A stretch of 15,303 bases of DNA from Bordetella parapertussis (lineage in GTDB: Bacteria > Pseudomonadota > Gammaproteobacteria > Burkholderiales > Burkholderiaceae_D). The notes beneath the pieces are model-generated. The model worked only from the letters and a program-made list of their open reading frames with translations. It was not told the origin of the DNA and searched no databases. The first letter of the stretch is position 1. Each line of letters starts with the position of its first letter. The stretch is taken from the NCBI GenBank assembly GCA_945866125.1, contig CAMBFZ010000038.1, positions 1 to 15,303 on the forward strand, in the 5' to 3' direction. A program made the position numbers and the translations under genes. Shown in pieces: positions 1 to 6,003 of the stretch.

Positions 1-12
1 TAGATGTAATCA

Positions 13-24
13 AATCAGCTGATT
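13..24. repeat. 12-bp perfect palindrome spanning the truncated moeB stop
   Basis: The sequence aatcagctgatt is its own reverse complement. It covers the premature TGA (15-17) of the moeB-like gene and lies in the short AT-rich stretch that replaces the expected C-terminal coding sequence. It could be part of a mobile-element end or chance; too little flank is present to tell. Confidence 0.4.
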
Positions 25-584
25 GGGTTATTGATCTCCTCAAATTGCTGGTCAGGCGGGAATAAGCACGCATAACAGGGCGCATCGATACTGCGCGGAT
101 CAAAAACAGCAATCTGACCATCCATTCGGATCGCCGCGCCCGATACCAGGGGCACGCGGGCATGGACGCAGGCGTGATTGATCGCGTGACGGGTGACAAA
201 ATTATCTGTGCAATCAAGTACCACGTCAGCGCTGGCGACCAATTGTGCCAGGCGCGCGGCGTCAGCACGTTCGCAAAGGGCGACGACTTCAATGTCCGGA
301 TTGACCTCCGCTAACGCTGCTTTGCCGGAGACGACTTTAGGCTGACCGACGCGGCTGGTGGTGTGCAGAATCTGGCGCTGCAGGTTAGTCAGGTCGACTG
401 TGTCGTGATCGACCAAGGAGATCTTGCCGATACCGGCGGAAGCCAGATAGAGCGCCACCGGCGAGCCCAGACCGCCGGCGCCGATGACGAGCGCGTGCGC
501 GGCCAACAGCTTTTCCTGACCTTCGATGCCAATATCGTCGAGCAGGATGTGGCGCGAGTAGCGCAGCAGCTGGTGGTCATTCAT
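15..584 (-). CDS. moeB: MoeB/ThiF/HesA-family E1-like adenylyltransferase, C-terminally truncated
   Basis: The family adenylates the C-terminal glycine of a small ubiquitin-like sulfur carrier (MoaD or ThiS) for molybdopterin or thiazole synthesis in the cytoplasm. The N-terminus RYSRHILL (residues 8-15), the nucleotide-binding GAGGLG loop (35-40), the LTNLQRQ segment (65-71), a DCTDNF motif near residue 124 and the first zinc-site pair C170-x-x-C173 are all present. The start at 584 gives the usual family N-terminus, although no good Shine-Dalgarno sequence precedes it. The protein has only 189 residues against roughly 250 for the family. Similarity stops after FEEIN (181-185), and four unrelated residues lead to a TGA. 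The second zinc-binding cysteine pair and the C-terminal tail are missing, so the product may be inactive or the gene a pseudogene. MoeB and ThiF cannot be separated from this fragment; moeB is the more usual label for this type. Confidence 0.8.
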   Translation of the reverse strand: MNDHQLLRYSRHILLDDIGIEGQEKLLAAHALVIGAGGLGSPVALYLASAGIGKISLVDHDTVDLTNLQRQILHTTSRVGQPKVVSGKAALAEVNPDIEVVALCERADAARLAQLVASADVVLDCTDNFVTRHAINHACVHARVPLVSGAAIRMDGQIAVFDPRSIDAPCYACLFPPDQQFEEINNPIS

Positions 585-594
585 GGGGAGGGGT

Positions 595-632
595 AAAAAC
601 TACCGCTGCTTCAGCGTAATGTGAAGCAGCGG
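595..632 (-). terminator. Intrinsic terminator-like hairpin after ctpA
   Basis: The arms at 623-632 and 603-612 are perfect 10-base inverted repeats (ccgctgcttc / gaagcagcgg) around a 10-nt loop. On the minus strand the hairpin is followed two bases later by a run of five T (599-595). It lies just after the ctpA stop (646) and before the moeB-like start (584), so it should end or reduce transcription coming from gpmA-envC-ctpA. It leaves the moeB-like gene dependent on read-through or a promoter I cannot see. Confidence 0.65.
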
Positions 633-645
633 GTGGTGGCAGGAG

Positions 646-2097
646 TTATTTCTTCTCGCCGTTGCCATCGGGGTTATTGATGGTGGGCTCTTTCTTGTTT
701 TCGACTTTAGCCGATTTCGATAACTGCACCGGCTGTCCGCGCAGGTGGTTGAGTGCCTGAGCCAACTGGAAGTCTTCTTTGCTGCCGAACTCAAGTGGCT
801 TGCGCTTTTTTTCCATCGCAGCGATCCGCTTTTGTTCTTCGAGCTCATCGACAACATTTGCCTCGGATTCTTTATCGCGATCGTTAGACAGATGCTTTTG
901 CAAATCGGCTTCGCGCACGCGCATGCCGTTTAAGCCATCACCGTCGGCGTACTCGTCCACCAGCAAGTCAGGCACAATGCCGCGCGCCTGAATCGAACGC
1001 CCAAGCGGCGTGTAGTAACGTGCAGTGGTCAGTTTGACAGCGGTGTCGGAGGAGATCTGACGGATGGTCTGCACCGAACCTTTGCCGAAAGTCTGAGTGC
1101 CCATGATTGCGGCGCGCTTGTAATCCTGTAGTGCGCCGGCGACGATCTCAGAGGCCGAGGCCGATCCGGAATTAACCAGAACCACCAGCTTTACTTTTTT
1201 GACTTGCTCAGGCAGTCGGGCCAGCGGATCACTGCCGGCGCGGGTCGAATAAAAATCGCGACGGGCAAGATAGTTTGCTTTGGAGTCCGGCAGCTGGCCA
1301 TTGGTCGATACGATCGTGACGTCTTTGGGCAGGAAGGCAGCCGATACGCCGATCGCGCCGGGCAGCACGCCGCCCGGATCATTGCGCAGGTCGAGCACAA
1401 GGCCTTTCATATTGGGCTCTTGGGCGTAGAGCGCGGCAATTTTTTTGGCCAGATCTTCGACGGTCGGCTCCTGAAATTGCGAGACGCGCACCCAGCCGTA
1501 GCCAGGTTCGACAATCTTGCCCTTGACGCTTTGCACCCGGATTTCCTGGCGCGTGATAGCAATCAGCAGCGGCTTATCTTCGTCCTTACGGGCGACCGTG
1601 AGGGTGATTTTGGTATTCGGTTCGCCGCGCATGCGCTTGACAGCCTCGTCAAGGGTCATGCCCTTGACCGGGGTGCTGTCGAGGCGGGTGATCAGGTCGC
1701 CTGCTTTGAGGCCGGCTTTGTAGGCGGGGGAATCTTCGATAGGCGAGATGACTTTGACGTAACCGTCTTCCATGCCGACTTCAATGCCGAGACCGACAAA
1801 TTTGCCTTGGGTGCCTTCACGCAGCTCCTTGAAGGCTTTTTTATCCAGATAAGCAGAATGCGGATCCAGCGACGCCACCATGCCGGAGATTGCTTCGGTC
1901 AGCAGTTTTTTGTCTTCAACGACTTCGACATAATCGGATTTGATTAGGCCAAAGACATCGGCAAGCTGCCGCAGCTCTTCAACTGGAAGCGGTGTTCCCG
2001 CATTTTTTTGGGCTAGTGCATCAAACTGCATCGATCCGGCTATGCCGGCGACCAGGCCCAAACCGATTAAGCTGAAGTTTTTTAGTTTGCTACTCAT
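646..2097 (-). CDS. ctpA: S41-family C-terminal processing protease (CtpA/Prc type)
   Basis: A serine/lysine-dyad periplasmic protease that cleaves proteins from their C-termini; relatives take part in envelope and peptidoglycan-enzyme quality control. An N-terminal hydrophobic segment (about 8-29) is a signal peptide or anchor. A PDZ domain follows (about 98-172, with VGLGIEVG and KAGDLI), then the S41 catalytic domain. S314 in GSASASEI is the expected nucleophile. K339 in TFGKGSVQT, exactly 25 residues on, is the general base, and Q343 is the usual third residue. These spacings match E. coli Prc (S430/K455). The tail after about residue 385 is long, charged and lysine-rich. The start has a good Shine-Dalgarno (aggtgag) and lies 3 nt after the envC stop, so the two are probably co-transcribed. 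Size (483 aa) fits the shorter CtpA subfamily rather than the larger Prc. Confidence 0.95.
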   Translation of the reverse strand: MSSKLKNFSLIGLGLVAGIAGSMQFDALAQKNAGTPLPVEELRQLADVFGLIKSDYVEVVEDKKLLTEAISGMVASLDPHSAYLDKKAFKELREGTQGKFVGLGIEVGMEDGYVKVISPIEDSPAYKAGLKAGDLITRLDSTPVKGMTLDEAVKRMRGEPNTKITLTVARKDEDKPLLIAITRQEIRVQSVKGKIVEPGYGWVRVSQFQEPTVEDLAKKIAALYAQEPNMKGLVLDLRNDPGGVLPGAIGVSAAFLPKDVTIVSTNGQLPDSKANYLARRDFYSTRAGSDPLARLPEQVKKVKLVVLVNSGSASASEIVAGALQDYKRAAIMGTQTFGKGSVQTIRQISSDTAVKLTTARYYTPLGRSIQARGIVPDLLVDEYADGDGLNGMRVREADLQKHLSNDRDKESEANVVDELEEQKRIAAMEKKRKPLEFGSKEDFQLAQALNHLRGQPVQLSKSAKVENKKEPTINNPDGNGEKK

Positions 2098-2100
2098 GTC

Positions 2101-3468
2101 TCACCTGTTTATCCATGCCAGCGGGTCAAGCGCCCGTCCCTGGTAACGCAACTCGAAGTATAAACCCGAATGCTCATTGCCGCCGCTGTTGCCTGCGGCC
2201 GCGATAATATCGCCTGCTTTGACTTTGTCGCCGGGGCGTTTGAGTACCGACTGATTGTTGCCATAAATAGTCATGTACTGCCCGCCATGGTCAACGATCA
2301 GGAGGTTGCCAAAGCCACGCATCCAATCGGCAAAGAGCACCTCGCCCGCCGCCGCCGCCCGGACTTCGGCGCCTTCGGGCGCTTTGATGAACAGACCCTT
2401 CCAGCTGGGGCCGTCGGCGCGGCGTGCGCCGAAACTGGCAAATAGCTCACCTTTGATCGGCATCTGCAGCTTGCCGCGCAAACTACCAAATTGGGTTTCG
2501 CCGGCCTGAGTTGCGGGTTTGTCGGAGGCCTCGGAGGCGGAACGCGGCACCTCTTTGACCGGCGGCTTGCTGGTGCGTTCAGCCGGGGCAGGTTTTTCTG
2601 TCGGCTTTTCGCGCAATTTACTCGCTTCCCGTTCGCGCGCGCTGGCGACTTCCTTCGCTTCTCGTGCCCGTTTTTTTGCTTCAGCCGCTTCGTCGGCCTT
2701 GCGCTGCTGTGCGATCACGATCGCCAGTCGCTCGACCAGCGACGCCAGTCTCTCTTCGTCGCGGGCGAGGTTGCCGGCTTCCTTGCGTTGCGCGCCAAGT
2801 TTGCTGGAGAGCTGGCTGACCAAGGTTTTGTGTTTGGCTTTTTCTTGTTCCAGCAGCGCCTTTTGCTCGCGCTGCTCTTGGGCGATTTCTTCGAGCGACA
2901 GACGGACTTCCTCGGCTTCGATTTTGTTGGCTTCGATGGCGGCCAGATTGGCTTGTAGCGCTTCGATGACGTTGGTTTGCGCGGCCGATACATAGCCAAG
3001 ATAGCGAAGCTCGCGACTCATTCGGTTGGGATTATCCCCTGAAAGCAGAAGCCGAATCCGGTCGTCATGACCGGCAAGGTGCTGCCCACGCAGGATTTTT
3101 TCTAGCTGCGCGCGCTGCCTGCTGACTGCTGCTTCCAGCTCTTCCTGCGAGGCTGAGAGTGATAGTAGTCGCGCTTTGGTCTGCGCTTGCTCAATGGTGA
3201 GCTCGCGCAGTGCCCGGTTGGATGTCGAGATTGCTGCTTCTGATACCGCCAGCGCATCAGCGGCGTGGCCGCGTGCTTTTTCGGTTTTGAATATCTCTTC
3301 TTTCAACGCATCGAGTTTTTTACCGAGTTCGGCGCGCTCTTGTTCAGCAGCCTGTTTTTGGCGGGTGCGTTCACTGACCTTGGCGCTTAACTCGGCCTGG
3401 GCAAAAAGCGGCAAAGCCAGCAGCGCGATAAGAATTGTCCAGCGGGTGACACGAGGAGCAAATGGCAT
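2101..3468 (-). CDS. envC: Murein hydrolase activator EnvC (degenerate LytM/M23 domain)
   Basis: EnvC is a periplasmic divisome protein that activates N-acetylmuramoyl-L-alanine amidases at the septum, allowing daughter cells to separate. Residues 1-25 form a signal peptide ending AQA. Residues about 28-285 are a Lys/Glu/Ala/Arg-rich coiled coil, followed by a Pro/Lys-rich linker (about 286-320) and a C-terminal LytM domain (about 335-455). All four metal or catalytic positions of active M23 enzymes are replaced: W356 and F360 stand where the H and D of HxGxD would be, N404 replaces His in the YxH motif, and GLYFE (435-439) replaces HLHFE. This is the known EnvC pattern and argues for an activator, not an endopeptidase. 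It lies 8 nt after gpmA and 3 nt before ctpA. The Shine-Dalgarno is weak, suggesting coupling to gpmA translation. Confidence 0.93.
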   Translation of the reverse strand: MPFAPRVTRWTILIALLALPLFAQAELSAKVSERTRQKQAAEQERAELGKKLDALKEEIFKTEKARGHAADALAVSEAAISTSNRALRELTIEQAQTKARLLSLSASQEELEAAVSRQRAQLEKILRGQHLAGHDDRIRLLLSGDNPNRMSRELRYLGYVSAAQTNVIEALQANLAAIEANKIEAEEVRLSLEEIAQEQREQKALLEQEKAKHKTLVSQLSSKLGAQRKEAGNLARDEERLASLVERLAIVIAQQRKADEAAEAKKRAREAKEVASAREREASKLREKPTEKPAPAERTSKPPVKEVPRSASEASDKPATQAGETQFGSLRGKLQMPIKGELFASFGARRADGPSWKGLFIKAPEGAEVRAAAAGEVLFADWMRGFGNLLIVDHGGQYMTIYGNNQSVLKRPGDKVKAGDIIAAAGNSGGNEHSGLYFELRYQGRALDPLAWINR

Positions 3469-3476
3469 CGGGGTCT

Positions 3477-4223
3477 TTACTTGGCCTTACCCTGACTGGC
3501 AACGGCTTTGAGTGCGGCTTCAATCGCCGCCGCATCGCCGAGGTAATAGCTGCGCAGGGGCTTTAAATTTGCATCGAGTTCGTATATCAAGGGCTGGCCG
3601 TTCGGGATGCTGACGCCGACGATATCGGTATCGCTGACGCCATCGAGCATTTTGATCAGCGCGCGCAGGCTGTTGCCATGCGCTGAAATCAGAATGCGTT
3701 TGCCAGAGCGGATGGCCGGCGCAATCGACTCGTCCCAGATCGGCATGACTCTTGCCACCGTGTCTTTCAGGCACTCGGTCAGCGGAATTTCTTCGCGCTT
3801 GAGTCGCGCATAGCGTGGGTCATTGAATGATGCGCGCGGATCATCTGGCGTGAGTGCGTTAGGGGTAATATCAAAGCTGCGCCGCCAGATGAGTACTTGC
3901 TCGTCGCCATACTGGGCTGCAGTCTCTGCTTTATTGAGGCCTTGCAGGGCGCCGTAGTGTCGTTCATTGAGGCGCCAGCTATGCACCATGGGCAACCACA
4001 TCAGGTCCATTTCGTCTAGGGTTAGCCACAGCGTGCGAATGGCACGTTTGAGTACCGACGTGTAGGTCAGATCAAAACTGAAGCCGGCGTTGGTCAGCAG
4101 GGTGCCGGCATGGCGTGCCTCAGCGATGCCTTTTTCGGTCAAGTCAACATCGGTCCAGCCGGTGAAGCGGTTTTCGAGGTTCCAGATGGATTCGCCGTGG
4201 CGCATCAATACGAGTTTGTACAT
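3477..4223 (-). CDS. gpmA: 2,3-bisphosphoglycerate-dependent phosphoglycerate mutase
   Basis: Interconverts 2- and 3-phosphoglycerate in glycolysis and gluconeogenesis in the cytosol (EC 5.4.2.11). The histidine-phosphatase signature LMRHGES (residues 6-12) supplies the phosphorylated H9. R60, E87 in LNERHYG and H182 in SAHGNS complete the catalytic set, and ENRFTGWTDVDL (17-28) is typical of the cofactor-dependent mutase. The length of 248 aa is normal. It is the first gene of the leftward gpmA-envC-ctpA cluster. A modest Shine-Dalgarno (agga) lies about 12 nt upstream of the ATG. In E. coli the mutase beside envC is the unrelated cofactor-independent enzyme (GpmI/GpmM), so this position is filled by a non-homologous isofunctional enzyme here. 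Confidence 0.97.
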   Translation of the reverse strand: MYKLVLMRHGESIWNLENRFTGWTDVDLTEKGIAEARHAGTLLTNAGFSFDLTYTSVLKRAIRTLWLTLDEMDLMWLPMVHSWRLNERHYGALQGLNKAETAAQYGDEQVLIWRRSFDITPNALTPDDPRASFNDPRYARLKREEIPLTECLKDTVARVMPIWDESIAPAIRSGKRILISAHGNSLRALIKMLDGVSDTDIVGVSIPNGQPLIYELDANLKPLRSYYLGDAAAIEAALKAVASQGKAK

Positions 4224-4283
4224 GTTGGTTGAATATCCTGCGCGAGAAAGAAAAAATGATGCTTGGATTGGTTGAACGCTTCT

Positions 4284-4293
4284 ATTTTATAAT
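4284..4293. promoter_or_regulatory. Symmetrical -10 region of the divergent gpmA / yibN promoters
   Basis: The 100-nt gap between the divergent genes holds attttataat. On the plus strand it contains a perfect TATAAT (4288-4293), about 30 nt before the yibN GTG; the best upstream -35-like hexamer is TTGGAT (4263-4268) with a long 19-bp spacer. On the minus strand the same bases read attataaaat, a -10-like element directed at gpmA, with only poor -35 matches. Both operons may start from this one box. No transcript data are available. Confidence 0.5.
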
Positions 4294-4323
4294 GGCACGC
4301 TTGATTCAAACGAACGGACCCCT

Positions 4324-4719
4324 GTGAAATTCTTCATTGATAATATTTGGCTGATCCTGCTGGTCTTGCTCTCCGGCGGCGCGCTGGCATGGCCTGCGCT
4401 CAGTCGCAGCAAATTTGCCGTTTCGACTTTGCAGGCCACGCAGCTGCTCAACAAAGGTAAAGTCCAGGTGGTGGATGTACGCACACCGGAAGAGTTTGCA
4501 GCGGGCCATTTGCGTTCTGCCAAAAATATGCCGTTGAAAGAGCTCGCAGGACGGCTTGGCGAACTGGATAAAGCCTATCCGGTGCTCGTTGTCTGTACCA
4601 GCGGTGTTCAGTCAGCAAAGGGGGCGGCGCAGCTCAATGGCGCCGGCTTTGCCGATGTCTACAGCCTTGAAGGCGGATTTACCGATTGGCAGTCGCAGGG
4701 ACTGCCAACAGCAAAGTAA
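4324..4719 (+). CDS. yibN: Membrane-anchored rhodanese-like protein (YibN type)
   Basis: A single-domain rhodanese; such proteins carry sulfane sulfur on an active-site cysteine, and the physiological acceptor of this group is unclear to me. One transmembrane helix (about 7-24) anchors it to the inner membrane. The domain follows from about 35 to 128, with VVDVRTPEEF (49-58), AGHLRSAKNMP (60-70) and the active-site loop C91-TSGVQS. The usual Arg at loop position 6 is Gln (Q96), which may alter anion binding. GTG at 4324 is the only reasonable start: no in-frame ATG lies upstream and the membrane segment begins directly. It follows the candidate promoter at 4288 with a short leader. It heads the rhodanese-grxC-secB-SH3-gpsA cluster, the same neighbours as yibN in E. 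coli, which is the main basis for the symbol. Confidence 0.88.
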   Translation: MKFFIDNIWLILLVLLSGGALAWPALSRSKFAVSTLQATQLLNKGKVQVVDVRTPEEFAAGHLRSAKNMPLKELAGRLGELDKAYPVLVVCTSGVQSAKGAAQLNGAGFADVYSLEGGFTDWQSQGLPTAK

Positions 4720-4721
4720 TT

Positions 4722-4726
4722 GGGAG
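4722..4726 (+). promoter_or_regulatory. Ribosome binding site fixing the grxC start
   Basis: GGGAG lies 6 nt before the ATG at 4733. It supports the 87-residue glutaredoxin over the longer in-frame reading from 4556, which would run through the rhodanese gene. Confidence 0.75.
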
Positions 4727-4732
4727 CGAATA

Positions 4733-4996
4733 ATGAGTGCACGTGTTGTGATGTACAGCTCAGGCGTATGCCCGTATTGCACGATGGCCGAGCGGCTGCT
4801 CAAATCAAAAGGGGTCGATGAGATTGAAAAAATCCGCATTGATCTTGAGCCGGCCCAGCGAACGCTGATGATGGAAAAAACCGGTCGACGTACGGTCCCG
4901 CAGATTTATATCGGTGAGACGCATGTAGGCGGCTTTGACGATCTGTCGGCGCTGGACAAAGAAGGCAAGCTCGTTCCTTTGTTGCAGGGCAGTTGA
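4733..4996 (+). CDS. grxC: Glutaredoxin 3
   Basis: A small cytosolic glutathione-dependent thiol-disulfide oxidoreductase. The 87-residue protein shows the dithiol active site C13-P-Y-C16, the cis-proline motif TVP (54-56) and the glutathione-binding GGFDD (66-70), all in their expected places for a class I glutaredoxin. The reading frame is open upstream to 4556, but the ATG at 4733 has a good Shine-Dalgarno and gives the standard length. It lies 13 nt after the rhodanese stop and 48 nt before secB, and is probably co-transcribed with both. The rhodanese-grxC-secB order is shared with E. coli. Confidence 0.96.
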   Translation: MSARVVMYSSGVCPYCTMAERLLKSKGVDEIEKIRIDLEPAQRTLMMEKTGRRTVPQIYIGETHVGGFDDLSALDKEGKLVPLLQGS

Positions 4997-5044
4997 GCGC
5001 ATCACTCTCTGCCTTTTCTTTTTATCTATTTTTGAAAGTACGCC

Positions 5045-5509
5045 ATGTCAGACCAGAACTTGCAGCCCAGCTTTAACATTCAGCGGATTTACCTGAAAGA
5101 TATGTCGCTGGAGCAGCCTAATTCGCCAGCAATTTTTCTGGAAGACGAAGGCCCATCGATCGAAGTGTCGATTGATATTGCCAATGAGGCGCTTGCTGAG
5201 GGTATTTTCGAGGCTAGCGTTACCGTTACCGTGACGGCCAAGATCAAGGACAAAATTGCGTTTCTGATTGAGGGCAAACAGGCAGGAATTTTTGAGGCGC
5301 GCAATATCCCGGAGGGCCAGCTCAATCCGGTACTTGGCATAACTTGCCCCAATATCCTCTATCCCTACCTGCGTGCCAATATCGCCGATGTCGTTAGTCG
5401 CGCTGGTTTTCCGCCGGTGCATCTGAGTGAAATCAATTTCGATGTCTTTTACCAGCAGCGGCAACAGGCGCTTGCGCAGCAGGCCAATGCAGCATCGGCG
5501 CCGCACTAA
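5045..5509 (+). CDS. secB: Preprotein translocase chaperone SecB
   Basis: SecB is a cytosolic tetrameric chaperone that keeps precursors unfolded and delivers them to SecA at the SecYEG translocon. The 154-residue protein has the usual N-terminal F-x-I-Q-R-I-Y-x-K-D pattern (about 10-19), the central beta-rich core with repeated V-T in the SVTVTVTAKIKDK stretch, and the signature around TCPNILYPYLRANIADVVSR followed by AGFPPVHLSEINF. The acidic face and the final Gln/Ala-rich helix are typical of betaproteobacterial SecB. A purine-rich gaaag precedes the start. It sits 48 nt after grxC and 8 nt before the SH3 gene. A short tandem gttacc repeat at about 5219-5230 encodes part of the V-T run. 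Confidence 0.97.
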   Translation: MSDQNLQPSFNIQRIYLKDMSLEQPNSPAIFLEDEGPSIEVSIDIANEALAEGIFEASVTVTVTAKIKDKIAFLIEGKQAGIFEARNIPEGQLNPVLGITCPNILYPYLRANIADVVSRAGFPPVHLSEINFDVFYQQRQQALAQQANAASAPH

Positions 5510-5517
5510 GGTTTCCT

Positions 5518-5964
5518 ATGTTTGCGTCGCATCGGTTCGCCCTGGGTTTGCTGGCCTTGCTGATTGCGCCGGCTGCGCTCGCGATTGAATTCAAGTCCGT
5601 CGGCACTGTGGCGGCGGTGATGTTCGATGCGCCCGGACAAAAAGCGGCTAAGTTGTTTATTGCGCCACCTGGCATGCCCGTCGAAATCGTGCTGGTCAAT
5701 GGCGAATGGTCAAGGGTGCGTGATGCCACCGGCGATCTCAGCTGGATCGAATCACGTTATTTAATCGCCCGTCGCAGTCTGGTTGTTGAGGTGCCGATGG
5801 CCGCGATCCGTGCGACCGCCGACGAGCGTGCTGCCGTGATTTTTACCGCACCCAAGGGTATCTTGCTTGAATTAGCTGAGCCGATTGCGTCGGGCTGGAT
5901 CAAGGTGCGGCATCGCGATGGCGAAAGCGGATTCGTCAAAGCTTCCGAGGTGTGGGGTGAATAA
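5518..5964 (+). CDS. Secreted protein with two SH3-like segments
   Basis: The function is unknown. Residues 1-22 form a clear signal peptide ending AALA, so the 126-residue mature protein should be periplasmic. Two similar SH3-like stretches follow. In the first (about 28-84) the core is GMPVEIVLVNGEWSRVRD followed by GDLSWIESRYL. In the second (about 88-146) it is GILLELAEPIASGWIKV followed by GESGFVKASEVWG. Bacterial SH3 domains of this kind often bind peptidoglycan or other envelope ligands, which is an inference here. It starts 8 nt after secB with a weak ribosome site, and gpsA starts 39 nt after it, so it belongs to the same cluster. No catalytic residues are recognisable. Confidence 0.85.
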   Translation: MFASHRFALGLLALLIAPAALAIEFKSVGTVAAVMFDAPGQKAAKLFIAPPGMPVEIVLVNGEWSRVRDATGDLSWIESRYLIARRSLVVEVPMAAIRATADERAAVIFTAPKGILLELAEPIASGWIKVRHRDGESGFVKASEVWGE

Positions 5965-6003
5965 GTTTGCGATGGATTGGATGCCTGATCCATTTTTGTT
6001 TGC

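Noticed and set aside
1204..1947. 247-codon open frame on the plus strand opposite ctpA
   Set aside because: Entirely antisense to a protease with intact catalytic motifs; no recognisable domain and no good start. It is a by-product of codon bias.
2491..2995. Two overlapping plus-strand frames of about 155 codons opposite envC
   Set aside because: They mirror the Lys/Glu/Ala-rich coiled coil and give Phe- or Ser-rich low-complexity translations.
4556..4732. Long N-terminal extension of grxC through the rhodanese gene
   Set aside because: It is out of frame with the real rhodanese. The ATG at 4733 has a good ribosome site and gives a standard 87-residue glutaredoxin.
5048..5506. 152-codon minus-strand frame covering nearly all of secB
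   Set aside because: secB is unmistakable on the plus strand, and the antisense product has no family features.
5972..5997. Hairpin atggat/atccat followed by T's between the SH3 gene and gpsA
   Set aside because: The stem is only 6 bp and half A-T, and it sits directly before a co-directional gene, so it is too weak to call a terminator.
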